NCBI GenBank assembly: GCA_002412715.1
Contig: DHVP01000032.1
Coordinates: 1 to 57,004 of the forward strand
Direction of reading: 5' to 3'
DNA: 57,004 nucleotides
Source: Deltaproteobacteria bacterium UBA5205
GTDB lineage: Bacteria; Desulfobacterota; Syntrophorhabdia; Syntrophorhabdales; Syntrophorhabdaceae
Shown here: in pieces, positions 45,148 through 53,243 of the stretch
Position numbering within the stretch: the first letter of the stretch is position 1
How the letters are laid out: each line of letters opens with the position of its first letter
Notes under the pieces: generated by a model
What the model was told of the DNA's origin: nothing
The model's input: only the letters and a program-made list of their open reading frames with translations
Databases searched by the model: none
Position numbers and translations under genes: made by a program

Positions 45148-45180
45148 TCCTGCCTTCCCCCGTCTGTGGGGAAGGCAGGA
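45148..45180. terminator. Perfect 13-base inverted repeat between lipA and the FAD/Fe-S gene
   Basis: TCCTGCCTTCCCC (45148-45160) and GGGGAAGGCAGGA (45168-45180) pair perfectly around a 7-base loop CGTCTGT. It starts 34 bases after the lipA stop and ends 15 bases before the next start codon. There is no T-run, and the next bases GAAAGGTG hold the ribosome binding site. It could end or attenuate the long operon, protect its 3' end from exonucleases, or tune translation of the next gene. Confidence 0.5.
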
Positions 45181-45195
45181 GAAAGGTGCGAGGGC

Positions 45196-47814
45196 ATGCC
45201 AGAGGACACGGGAGAAATGGACACAGGCACGATAGAGAGAGACCTTAGAGAGATCGTCGGCGAAAGGGTGACCACCAGCGGGTTCGAGCGATGGTTCTAT
45301 GCCGCCGACTTTGTCCCCATCCCCCGCTGGGTCACGTCCCTCTTCACGACCATGCCCACCGCTGTCGTCAAGCCCCGCACCGTGGAGGAGGTGGGCCGTC
45401 TTCTGCGATACTGCAGCGATAGGAACATACCCGTGGTGCCGCGGGGCGCGGCCACCTCGGGCCTCTTCGGCGCGGTACCGAAAAAGGGCGGTGTGGTACT
45501 CGACCTTCGGGGGATGTCGGCCGTGACCGAGATCGACGCCGCGGCCCTTCGCGTGACGGCGCAGGCGGGACTTACCTGGTGGGAACTCGACCTGAGGCTC
45601 AAGGAGGAGGGACTGGCACTGAAGAGCTACCCCTCCAGCGCACGCTCCGCCACGATAGGCGGCTGGGTGATGGGCAGCGGTCTCGGGATAGGGAGCCTCG
45701 CGTACGGCCCGGTGTGCGACCACCTCCTCTCCGTACAGGTTGTCTTTGCCGACGGCACGGCGAGGACGCTTTCCCGGGAACAGGGGCTTGACCGGCTCTG
45801 CGAGACCGAAGGGATACTTGGTATTGTCACCGCTGTGTCTCTCGCGGTCCGGAGGGCCCCCGCGGGTGTCTCCTCGGACCTCGTCTGCTTCGGCGACATG
45901 AAGGACCTCTTCGATTTTGTCCGGGCCCTTGCCGGCATGGAGGAACTCCCCTACGCGCTGGAGATCTTCGACCACCGGTATCTCTGTCTCGTCAGGCAAT
46001 CGGGCTACGAGGTGGCCGATTTTTCACCCGGGGGAGGCACGGTGCTGGTCACCCGGGACAGCGAGGGAAAAGGTTCCGGTGCGGCAACGAAGACCGTTGA
46101 GATCCTGGCCGCCCGGTATCGGGGCGAGATACGGGACGGAGCGGAAGAGGAGTGGAACCAGCGCTTCAACATGCTGAGGATCAGAAGGGCCGCCCCCACC
46201 GTCCTGCCCGTGGGTGTCCATGTCCCCCTTGAGGGGCTCGACGGGTTCTACGCCGGCCTCGGGAGACTGGGGAAGAGGTCCGTGGGGTTCCTGGGCCACG
46301 TCGTCTCCCGGGACGACTGCATGGTCATGTCCATGCTCGTCACCGACAAGGACGATCCCCTGGAGTTCGGGTTCGCCCTCACCGTGCCGGCCAGAATCTT
46401 TGCCCTCGCTCGCTCTGCCGGCGGCAGGCCGGCGGGGGGGATAGGCGTGTGGAACGCACCCTACAGCAGGGAGGTGTTCTCCCCGGAAAGGGTCGACGAG
46501 ATCGAAAAGCTGAAGAAGGAGCTTGACCCAAAGGGCATCCTTAACCCCGGAATGTGGTCGGGTGCGCCCCTGCCCTTCAAGCCGGTCATCCACGGCACGG
46601 CCATGAAGATAGCCGCCCTGCTGGACAGGATCTACCCGAAACGCCCTGCCCCGTCGGGCGCCGACACCGGCTTCAGTGCCTGTGTCCAGTGCGGCTACTG
46701 CATGAACTACTGCCCCACCCGGGGGGAGTGGGTCTCCTCCACCCCCCGGGGGAGGATCCTCATGACGAACGAGGTCCTCGGGAAGGGGTCCCCGGACAGC
46801 GCAAAGGCGACCCCCGAGTATCTGAAGAGCGTCTTCGCATGCACCCTCTGCGGCAGGTGCGCCGTCGACTGCAGTGTCTCCATCAACTCTCCCGGCATGT
46901 GGATCGACTTAAGGAGCGACCTCGTCGGGAAGGGCATGGAACTCGACTGCCTGAAGGCGGTGGCGCAGGTGGTGAACGCAACCCACAACACCGCGGGGAA
47001 GCCCAACGACCAGAGGACAAATTGGGTGAAGAGACTGAAGCTCCGTCCGGACGCGGAGAAGACGCAGGGAAAGATCATCTACTTCACCGGCTGCGTGACC
47101 TCCTTCTTCCCCATGGTGCAGGACATCGCGCGTTCCTTTGTCAGGATAGCCGACGAGGCCCGCTTCGACGTCACCCTTCTCGGGGGTGAAGAGTGGTGCT
47201 GCGGGTATCCCCTTATCTCCGCCGGCCACAGGGACGCCGCCGCCGCCGCGATGAGGCACAACATCGAGGCGGTGAAGGCGACGGGCGCGAAGACCCTGGT
47301 TGTGACCTGTCCCGGGTGCTATCGCATGTGGAAAGACGAGTACTTCCATATCACGGGAGAGAGACCCGGTGTCGATGTCCTCCATTCCACGGAGTTCATC
47401 ATGGGGCTTATACGGGACAACCTGATATCCCTCTCGGATATCGACAGGACGGTGACGTACCACGATCCCTGTGACCTCGGGAGGGCGAGCGGGATATACG
47501 ATGAACCCCGCTCAATACTCGCGAGCATACCGGGACTTCGTGTCAATGAACTGCGGGACAACCGGGAATACTGCAGCTGCTGCGGTTCCGGCGGGGACCT
47601 GCTCGTGTCTAACCAGGACCTTTCCCTGGGGATCGCGAAACGCAAACTTGACGAGGTCCTCGCAACGGGCGCGGCAGCGGTGGTGACCGCCTGTCCCTCC
47701 TGCGTGAGGTCCCTTACGATGGCAAAGAACGCGAACAGGATGCCCATCGGCGTGGCGGACATCACCCAGCTGGTCCTCGAGGCCATGGTGAAGACACAAG
47801 GGGACCGGTCATGA
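45196..47814 (+). CDS. GlcD-GlcF-like fusion: FAD-linked 2-hydroxyacid dehydrogenase with Fe-S/CCG domains
   Basis: I start it at 45196 (AAAGGTG upstream), giving 872 residues. The N-terminal FAD_binding_4 domain (about 45-230) has VVPRGAATSGL and GGWVMGSGLGIGS. A substrate-domain region follows. Two ferredoxin-type motifs are at about 495 (CVQCGYCMNYCP) and 548 (CTLCGRCAVDC; the final Pro is replaced by Ser). Two CCG cysteine-rich halves follow, with CCGYP (about 668), DPCDLGR (about 757), CCGSGG (about 793) and CPSC (about 832). Such GlcD-GlcF fusions oxidise D-lactate, glycolate or similar 2-hydroxyacids and pass electrons to quinones or electron carriers. The MFS gene overlaps its stop, so uptake and oxidation of a hydroxyacid are probably coupled. 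GC content is visibly higher than in the AOR gene. Confidence 0.88.
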   Translation: MPEDTGEMDTGTIERDLREIVGERVTTSGFERWFYAADFVPIPRWVTSLFTTMPTAVVKPRTVEEVGRLLRYCSDRNIPVVPRGAATSGLFGAVPKKGGVVLDLRGMSAVTEIDAAALRVTAQAGLTWWELDLRLKEEGLALKSYPSSARSATIGGWVMGSGLGIGSLAYGPVCDHLLSVQVVFADGTARTLSREQGLDRLCETEGILGIVTAVSLAVRRAPAGVSSDLVCFGDMKDLFDFVRALAGMEELPYALEIFDHRYLCLVRQSGYEVADFSPGGGTVLVTRDSEGKGSGAATKTVEILAARYRGEIRDGAEEEWNQRFNMLRIRRAAPTVLPVGVHVPLEGLDGFYAGLGRLGKRSVGFLGHVVSRDDCMVMSMLVTDKDDPLEFGFALTVPARIFALARSAGGRPAGGIGVWNAPYSREVFSPERVDEIEKLKKELDPKGILNPGMWSGAPLPFKPVIHGTAMKIAALLDRIYPKRPAPSGADTGFSACVQCGYCMNYCPTRGEWVSSTPRGRILMTNEVLGKGSPDSAKATPEYLKSVFACTLCGRCAVDCSVSINSPGMWIDLRSDLVGKGMELDCLKAVAQVVNATHNTAGKPNDQRTNWVKRLKLRPDAEKTQGKIIYFTGCVTSFFPMVQDIARSFVRIADEARFDVTLLGGEEWCCGYPLISAGHRDAAAAAMRHNIEAVKATGAKTLVVTCPGCYRMWKDEYFHITGERPGVDVLHSTEFIMGLIRDNLISLSDIDRTVTYHDPCDLGRASGIYDEPRSILASIPGLRVNELRDNREYCSCCGSGGDLLVSNQDLSLGIAKRKLDEVLATGAAAVVTACPSCVRSLTMAKNANRMPIGVADITQLVLEAMVKTQGDRS

Positions 47815-49064
47815 GTGAAAAGACACCCTATTCCTCGTACCGGTGGCTTATTCTGACGGTGTGCTGCTTTGCCCTTATCGCCTATGCGATCGACATGATC
47901 GTCTACGCGCCCATCTTCGGTGAGGTCGCAAGCGACCTGAAGGTCGACATGGGGACGGCGATCAACCTTTCCATGGCGTTCGCCCTGGCGGTGGCCGTGG
48001 CGATGATGTTCGGGGGGATGATCGTCGACAGGTGGGGGCTTACCCCCGTGTTCGTCCTCGGCCTCGCCTGCGCATCCTTGCCCGCCACCCTCATGCCGTG
48101 GATCGGGCACAGTTACACGACCGTGTTCATCGCGAGGCTCCTCCAGGGGGTTGTGGCGATCATCTTCGCGGCAATCGGCCCCATCCTCGCCCTGTGGTTC
48201 CCGCGGAAGGAGCACGGCATTGCCGGGGGTCTCATGATGTGTTCGCTGTCCCTCGGCCCCGCGGTGGGCGTGATCGTGTCACCGGAGGTCCTTCTCATGG
48301 CCGGCACCTGGCAGAAGACGGTAGCCATACTCTCCCTGCCCGGCTGGGTCGCGATGATACTCGCCGTCATTATTACGAGAAGGCCCCCCAACCCTGAGAT
48401 AGCCGGGGCGATGGTGGAGGATGCAGGGTCCCCGGCGGGCAGGATCACGTACGGAAAGATATTCGCCATGCCCATGACCTGGGTGGGGACGTTTATCGCC
48501 TTCTTCAACTCCTGGGGGATCTACAGCCTGTATAATCTCATACCTCCGTACTTTGCAACCGCCAGCCCGACGGGTGTGGGCCTGGGCCCGGTCGCGGCGG
48601 GGAAATTCTCCCTGGTCCTTGTCCTCGCGGGGATCCCCGCATTCATCTCGGGAGGCATATTCTTCGACAGGGTGGCGAAGGGAAGGCACAGGCCAGCCAT
48701 CTTCATCGGTTTTGTGATGACGGGGATATTCACGTACCTGCTCCTGCTCCCCGCGGTGTATCAGAACACGGTTCTTCTCGTGGTCTGTCTCGTGATCGCG
48801 GGATGGGGGATGTCGTTCATGGCCCCCACCCTGAGCGCGTTCATCGCAACGAATTACCCTCCCAGCTATGTGGGAAGCATGATGGGCTGGTGGTTCGGTT
48901 TTGGGACGTTCGGAGGGGCCATGGGGACATATCTGGCGGGGGTGGCGACAAGGCAATCAGGAACGTTTTACTGGGCCCTTACCCCAATTTCACTTGCCGC
49001 GTGCGCCGGGTTTATACTGGGATTCTTTCTTGAGTCCCGGCGGAAAGGTGGTACAGAACAATAA
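47811..49064 (+). CDS. MFS transporter (monocarboxylate/oxalate-formate antiporter-like)
   Basis: A 417-residue inner-membrane protein with 12 predicted segments and MFS motif A after TM2 (GGMIVDRWG, about 68-76). Gly-rich repeats such as GWGMSFMAPTLSAFIATNYPP fit the monocarboxylate/oxalate-formate group. It starts with ATGA overlapping the stop of the FAD/Fe-S fusion gene, so the two are co-translated; it probably imports that enzyme's hydroxyacid substrate. The AOR gene begins 25 bases after its stop. Confidence 0.85.
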   Translation: MSEKTPYSSYRWLILTVCCFALIAYAIDMIVYAPIFGEVASDLKVDMGTAINLSMAFALAVAVAMMFGGMIVDRWGLTPVFVLGLACASLPATLMPWIGHSYTTVFIARLLQGVVAIIFAAIGPILALWFPRKEHGIAGGLMMCSLSLGPAVGVIVSPEVLLMAGTWQKTVAILSLPGWVAMILAVIITRRPPNPEIAGAMVEDAGSPAGRITYGKIFAMPMTWVGTFIAFFNSWGIYSLYNLIPPYFATASPTGVGLGPVAAGKFSLVLVLAGIPAFISGGIFFDRVAKGRHRPAIFIGFVMTGIFTYLLLLPAVYQNTVLLVVCLVIAGWGMSFMAPTLSAFIATNYPPSYVGSMMGWWFGFGTFGGAMGTYLAGVATRQSGTFYWALTPISLAACAGFILGFFLESRRKGGTEQ

Positions 49065-49089
49065 ATTCCGTTTATTATGGGAGGAACCA

Positions 49090-50811
49090 ATGAAGAAGTT
49101 GTTAAGGGTTGATCTCACCAGGAAACAGTTCAGGTATGAAGATATCCCGCCGGTTTATGCCCGTCTGGGCGGTAGGGGGCTTACATCGAAGATTGTAAGC
49201 GAAGAAGTCCCGGCTAAGGCCGATCCGATCGGCGCAGAGAACAAACTGGTATTCGCCACGGGCATTCTTTGCGGCACTCCCGCACCGAACAACGGCCGCC
49301 TTTCCGTTGGTGCGAAGAGTCCTCTCACCAAAGGCATAAAGGAGGCGAACGCCGGAGGTTCAGCGGGTCAGAAGCTTGCGCGGCTTAACATCCAGGCCGT
49401 TGTTGTTGAGGGCGTTGCAGAGGAATTATTGGTGGTAAGAGTATCGAAAGACGGCGTTACTTTTCTTTCGGCGGCGAATTACAAGGAGCTAGGGAATTAT
49501 GAGCTGTTTGACCGCCTCAAGGAGAAATATGGCAATGGCATTTCCATTATAAGCATTGGCCCCGGAGGAGAAAGACTTCTTAAGGCTGCGTCCGTAGCGG
49601 TTAGTTCGCCCGATTTCAAAATACGCATGGCTTCCCGGGGCGGACTTGGCGCCGTCATGGGTTCCAAGCATCTGAAGGCTGTCATCATCGACGATGCGGG
49701 AGCAGAACGCCTGGAGGTCGGTGATTCGGCAAAGCTCAAAACAGCTGCGGCCAATCTTACAAAAGGGATTCTCGCCCATCCGTTCGCGGAAGGCCTGAGA
49801 CAGTTCGGAACCCCTCTGCTCGTCAACATGATCAATGCTCTAGGGTGTTTACCGACAAAGAACTACTCTATCGGACAGTTCGAAGGGGCAGAAAAGATAT
49901 CCGGTGAATTTATGGCGGAAACCATGGCAAAAAGGCCGAATAGCCAGGCTGTCCACAGGTGTATGAACGGTTGTGTTATCAGTTGCTCGAATGTCTATGT
50001 CGATGAAAAAGGCGAAGAGATAGTGTCCGGATTGGAGTATGAGACTTTGGGCCTTACGGGCTCCAATTGCATGATCAAGGATCTTGACGATATTGCCCGC
50101 ATCAATCGCCTTTGCAACGACCTCGGTCTCGACACCATGGACGTCGGTGCGGCCATTGCAGTTGCGATGGAAGCCGGTATTCTGCCCTGGGGCGATGGGA
50201 AAGCGGCATACGCTTTGATTGAAGAGTCAAGGAAGGGGACCCAGAGAGGAACGATGATCGGCAACGGTTGCGAGGAAACCGGAAAAAAGCTTGGTGTGGT
50301 ACGCATCCCTACGGTGAAGGGACAGTCTCTCTCTGCTTATGATCCACGTGTCTTAAAAGGTACCGGTGTCACGTACGCTACTTCACCTATGGGGGCTGAC
50401 CACACCTGTGGTCTTGCTCTCCCGAGCCCCACGAATCCTGATTACGATCCGACTGCATCCACCGGGCAAGCTTCTGTGTCTGCTTTCCTTCAATGGTACT
50501 TCGCGGCTATCGATAGCCTTGGCATTTGTCTTTTTGCCTCACTTCCTCTTCTTGACATGCCGGAGCTGCACAAGGATTTGATAGAATGCGCGATTGCGGT
50601 TACAGGTCAAACCTTTGATGAGAACTACCTGATGAACCTGGGTATCTCGGTTCTGACGGTCGAAAAACGTTTCAACGAGGCTGCCGGCTTTACCGGTAAA
50701 GATGATCGTTTGCCGGAGTTTTTTAGAAAAGAAGCCCTGTCGCCTTCGGGTCTCGTGTTTGATGTACCGGAAGCAGAGCTAGATACGGCGCTCCGTTATC
50801 ATGAACAGTAA
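49090..50811 (+). CDS. Aldehyde:ferredoxin oxidoreductase family (tungsten/molybdenum bis-pyranopterin)
   Basis: I start it at 49090 (GGGAGG before the ATG), giving 573 residues; an upstream in-frame start at 48901 would lie inside the MFS gene. AOR features are LRVDLTRKQFRYE, the ARLGGRGLTSKI stretch, pterin-site region NAGGSAGQKLARLN, cluster cysteines C291-x3-C295-x3-C299 with a fourth, C480 (SLGIC), and the signature SAYDPRVLKG with YATSPMGADH. The first spacing is x3 where the Pyrococcus AOR has x2. It oxidises an aldehyde to the acid with ferredoxin, or works in reverse. Behind an acetoin-type complex, which releases an aldehyde, it is a plausible next step. GC content here returns to the window's usual level. 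Confidence 0.88.
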   Translation: MKKLLRVDLTRKQFRYEDIPPVYARLGGRGLTSKIVSEEVPAKADPIGAENKLVFATGILCGTPAPNNGRLSVGAKSPLTKGIKEANAGGSAGQKLARLNIQAVVVEGVAEELLVVRVSKDGVTFLSAANYKELGNYELFDRLKEKYGNGISIISIGPGGERLLKAASVAVSSPDFKIRMASRGGLGAVMGSKHLKAVIIDDAGAERLEVGDSAKLKTAAANLTKGILAHPFAEGLRQFGTPLLVNMINALGCLPTKNYSIGQFEGAEKISGEFMAETMAKRPNSQAVHRCMNGCVISCSNVYVDEKGEEIVSGLEYETLGLTGSNCMIKDLDDIARINRLCNDLGLDTMDVGAAIAVAMEAGILPWGDGKAAYALIEESRKGTQRGTMIGNGCEETGKKLGVVRIPTVKGQSLSAYDPRVLKGTGVTYATSPMGADHTCGLALPSPTNPDYDPTASTGQASVSAFLQWYFAAIDSLGICLFASLPLLDMPELHKDLIECAIAVTGQTFDENYLMNLGISVLTVEKRFNEAAGFTGKDDRLPEFFRKEALSPSGLVFDVPEAELDTALRYHEQ

Positions 50812-50885
50812 GGTGGTATCCAACTTCTCCAATGGGTTCGGTTACGGCACACAGGTCTCTGCTTGGCGCCGAGGGACGAGTGGTT

Positions 50886-51617
50886 TTACCTGGGCGCAAC
50901 CCCGGGAAGGTATTCCTTACGGATCTTTGTCAAGCTTCTGAAGATGTTCTTTTTGACGTTGCGGTTGTGTTTCTTGAGGTCGGCCACGATTCCTTTGACG
51001 AGGCTGCGTTTTGAGATGTCGCCGCGGGGGCACGATGAGGATATTACAGGCAGGTCGAGGATCGTCGCGAGGCGGGTGAGTTCCTTTTCCTCGACGTAGG
51101 CCAGGGGGCGGATGATCGCAAGCTCGCCGTCGAACATGTCCTGATAGGGCATCATGGTGCCGATTTCGCCCTGGAAAAAGAGATTGAGGAGCATGGTTTC
51201 TATGATGTCATCCATGTGATGGGCAAAGGCGATCTTGTTCGCTCCGATCTCACCGGCCAGATCGAAGATGGCCTTGCGCCTGTTCCAGCTGCACCAGAAG
51301 CAGTCGAAATCCTCCTTTTCACCTTTCCATTCTTCGGAGGGCTTTGCAATGATGTAGGGAACACCCTCTTTCTCGAAGTGCTCGGCGAGGATGTCGGTGT
51401 TGACCCAGGAGAAGCCCATGTCCACATGGCAGGCAATCAGTTCGTAATTGATCGGGACGAACTTGAGACGTTCCTGCAGTATCTTGAGGAGGCACAGGCT
51501 GTCCTTGCCTCCCGAGACGGCAACAATGACCTTGTCGCCGTCACCGAGCATCTTGTAGTCCCAGATTGCTTTACCGGTCTTTTTTGTTATGAAATAGAAT
51601 GGCCCGCGGATGTTCAT
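50886..51617 (-). CDS. TtcA-like tRNA thiolation PP-loop ATPase
   Basis: A 243-residue cytosolic protein. The PP-loop SGGKDS is at 35-40. C106-x2-C109 (CFWCSWNRR), the TtcA-type cluster/sulphur-carrying pair, is followed by AFAHHMDDIIETMLLNLFF. TtcA makes 2-thiocytidine at tRNA position 32 using a [4Fe-4S] cluster; related PP-loop proteins modify other bases. The start overlaps the stop of the upstream flavodoxin-like gene by 4 bases. The C-terminus lacks the further Cys pair of some family members, so I do not assign the symbol firmly. Confidence 0.85.
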   Translation of the reverse strand: MNIRGPFYFITKKTGKAIWDYKMLGDGDKVIVAVSGGKDSLCLLKILQERLKFVPINYELIACHVDMGFSWVNTDILAEHFEKEGVPYIIAKPSEEWKGEKEDFDCFWCSWNRRKAIFDLAGEIGANKIAFAHHMDDIIETMLLNLFFQGEIGTMMPYQDMFDGELAIIRPLAYVEEKELTRLATILDLPVISSSCPRGDISKRSLVKGIVADLKKHNRNVKKNIFRSLTKIRKEYLPGVAPR

Positions 51618-52159
51618 GCCAGTGATTCGGCCAGTGCCCTCGTCTTGTCGATGTATTCCCGCTTGACGCCTCCCTGAGGCTGGCAGCCCGGTGCGTCAAT
51701 GCGTCCCGCGTAGGCAACCTTGAGGAGGTCGAAGGTCTTTTCAAAGGTTTCGATGGCAGGACGGCAGGAATCCATATCCTCATCTCCGAACGTGGTGAGG
51801 GTAACGGCCTTTTTCCCTTCTATGCGCGAGCCAAAGTTTTCATCCATGAAGGCGATGGACCGGTCCATGACGAGCTTCAACTGCCCCGAAGGTCCGAACC
51901 AGTATATGGGCGTGGCGTAAACGATGAGGTCCGATTCCATGATATACTTGCGGACATCCTTCATGTCATCGTTGATCCTGCAGACGCCGTCAGGCAGGCA
52001 AACATAGCAGCCCTGGCAGGGCCGGATGTTGAGGTCATTGAGATAAAGTGTTCTCACACCCCATCCCTTTTCTTTCAACGCCGCTGACATGGCCCCGGCA
52101 AGCTCGACAGTATTGCCTTTCTTCCGGGGACTTCCAAAAAGGATTACCGCATTCTTCAT
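51614..52159 (-). CDS. Flavodoxin-like FMN reductase with N-terminal Cys cluster motif
   Basis: A 181-residue protein of the NADPH-dependent FMN reductase/iron-sulphur flavoprotein group. FMN phosphate loop GSPRKKGNT is at about 9-17. C48-x2-C51-x2-C54-x5-C60 (CQGCYVCLPDGVC) resembles the cluster motif of archaeal/anaerobe iron-sulphur flavoproteins. YWFGPSGQLKLVMDR contacts the flavin. GAGGAGG lies 7 bases before the ATG. It shares a 4-base overlap with the TtcA-like gene; it might supply electrons to that enzyme, but this is a guess from position. Confidence 0.85.
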   Translation of the reverse strand: MKNAVILFGSPRKKGNTVELAGAMSAALKEKGWGVRTLYLNDLNIRPCQGCYVCLPDGVCRINDDMKDVRKYIMESDLIVYATPIYWFGPSGQLKLVMDRSIAFMDENFGSRIEGKKAVTLTTFGDEDMDSCRPAIETFEKTFDLLKVAYAGRIDAPGCQPQGGVKREYIDKTRALAESLA

Positions 52160-52345
52160 CCTGTCCTCCTCGAACTTTGTTTAAAGACAGGCTATGGGCG
52201 ATAGGTAATGGGCCAGGGGAAAAACACAATTCATGTTTTTATTGCCCATTCGGGATATGCACATAGCTTAAGCTTTCTTGCCCCTTATTATATGGATATT
52301 TGATGATGGCGGTCAAGGAAGGAAAGACAGACCTTTTTTTCTACA

Positions 52346-52374
52346 TTGCACCGATGTGATACAATGGTTATAAT
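52346..52374 (+). promoter_or_regulatory. Sigma70 promoter of the DUF948-YtxH unit, framed by an inverted repeat
   Basis: TTGCAC (52346-52351), 17 bases, TATAAT (52369-52374). CTACATT (52341-52347) and AATGTAG (52372-52378) form a perfect inverted repeat that brackets the whole core promoter, which could bind a repressor or form a loop. Confidence 0.6.
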
Positions 52375-52449
52375 GTAGAAAGTTCTTTTGCCAGGATACA
52401 TCTGGAGCCCGCATGGGCTTTGGAGTCGATCTCAGGAGGGGGAGGTGCT

Positions 52450-52845
52450 ATGAATAATATTTTGCTGGGTATTATTACCCTGGCGGCGATCGTCCTTGTT
52501 GCCTATGTTATTTACATGATAGTGAATTTGAAAAAGACGATCGCATCGCTCGACCGATTCATCGCGACCGCGGAAGAGAACCTCCAGCCTACCCTGGAAG
52601 AGTTGCAGCTGACGCTGAGAAGTGTCAGGAAAATCACCGATGACGCTGGTGTCGTGTCGGAAGATATTCGATATATTTCGGGTTCGGTCAGGCAGATCGG
52701 GGAAACCGTGGAACAGGTCAGCTATGCAGTGCAGAAGGCCGCAGCGGGATCAGTCTGCGAAACAAGGGGGCTGAAGGCAGGGGTCAAGGCGGGCGTCAGT
52801 TATTTTTTGAAAAACGCGTTTTTCAAAGGCGGCGTGCAGCGATAA
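52450..52845 (+). CDS. DUF948-like membrane-anchored coiled-coil protein
   Basis: Started at 52450 (GGAGGT 4 bases upstream), 131 residues. One N-terminal membrane helix (about 3-25: ILLGIITLAAIVLVAYVIYMIV) is followed by a long helical stretch with heptad-like spacing (TIASLDRFIATAEENLQPTLEEL). The DUF948 family is of unknown function and is often next to a YtxH gene, as here. It is probably a cell-envelope stress or structural protein. The first gene behind a good sigma70 promoter. Confidence 0.8.
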   Translation: MNNILLGIITLAAIVLVAYVIYMIVNLKKTIASLDRFIATAEENLQPTLEELQLTLRSVRKITDDAGVVSEDIRYISGSVRQIGETVEQVSYAVQKAAAGSVCETRGLKAGVKAGVSYFLKNAFFKGGVQR

Positions 52846-52861
52846 AAAAAGGAGGTAGTCT

Positions 52862-53164
52862 ATGGGACAGCAGGATAGCGGTTTTAGTGCCGGTACAGTT
52901 CTTCTTTCTTTCTTCATCGGCGGTATAATAGGTGCTGGTGTGGCGATGCTCACCACGCCGAAGACCGGAGAGGAGACAAGAAAGTTGATCAAGGATTTCG
53001 CTGAAGATGCACGAGACAGGGCGGAAGAATATGTCGGTCATGCGAAAGATAAAGCCTCGAGCTATGTCGATAAGGGCAGGGAACTCATCGACAAGGAGAA
53101 GAACATCATCAGCAAAGCTGTAGAGGCGGGTAAGGAAGCATACGAGAGAGAAAAACAGGGTTAA
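52862..53164 (+). CDS. YtxH-domain protein
   Basis: A 100-residue protein. An N-terminal Gly-rich membrane helix (about 10-31: TVLLSFFIGGIIGAGVAML) with TTPKTGEETRK directly after it is the YtxH signature. A charged amphipathic helix (about 35-98) follows. YtxH proteins are small membrane-associated stress proteins, called gas-vesicle-like by some databases without good reason. AAAGGAGG precedes the ATG. It follows the DUF948-like gene by 16 bases and ends before a stem-loop. Confidence 0.85.
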   Translation: MGQQDSGFSAGTVLLSFFIGGIIGAGVAMLTTPKTGEETRKLIKDFAEDARDRAEEYVGHAKDKASSYVDKGRELIDKEKNIISKAVEAGKEAYEREKQG

Positions 53165-53193
53165 ATAACGATTATTGCACTGACACCAATTCT

Positions 53194-53230
53194 AAGGCTG
53201 TCCTCCAGGGTGAGGACGGCCTTATCTTTA
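53194..53230 (+). terminator. Stem-loop after the YtxH gene
   Basis: AAGGCTGTCCTC (53194-53205) and GAGGACGGCCTT (53212-53223) form a 12-base-pair stem with one G-T pair and a 6-base loop, followed by ATCTTTATC. It is a probable intrinsic terminator with a weak T-tract, 30 bases after the YtxH stop and before the AI-2E gene, whose start follows at 53244. Confidence 0.65.
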
Positions 53231-53243
53231 TCGGGGCGGATCA

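Noticed and set aside
48901..49089. Longer N-terminus for the AOR gene
   Set aside because: It would overlap the MFS gene by more than 160 bases; a ribosome site and the family-typical start MKKLLRVDL are at 49090.
50832..51014. Plus-strand open frame after the AOR gene
   Set aside because: It is antisense to the 3' end of the TtcA-like gene and has no ribosome site.
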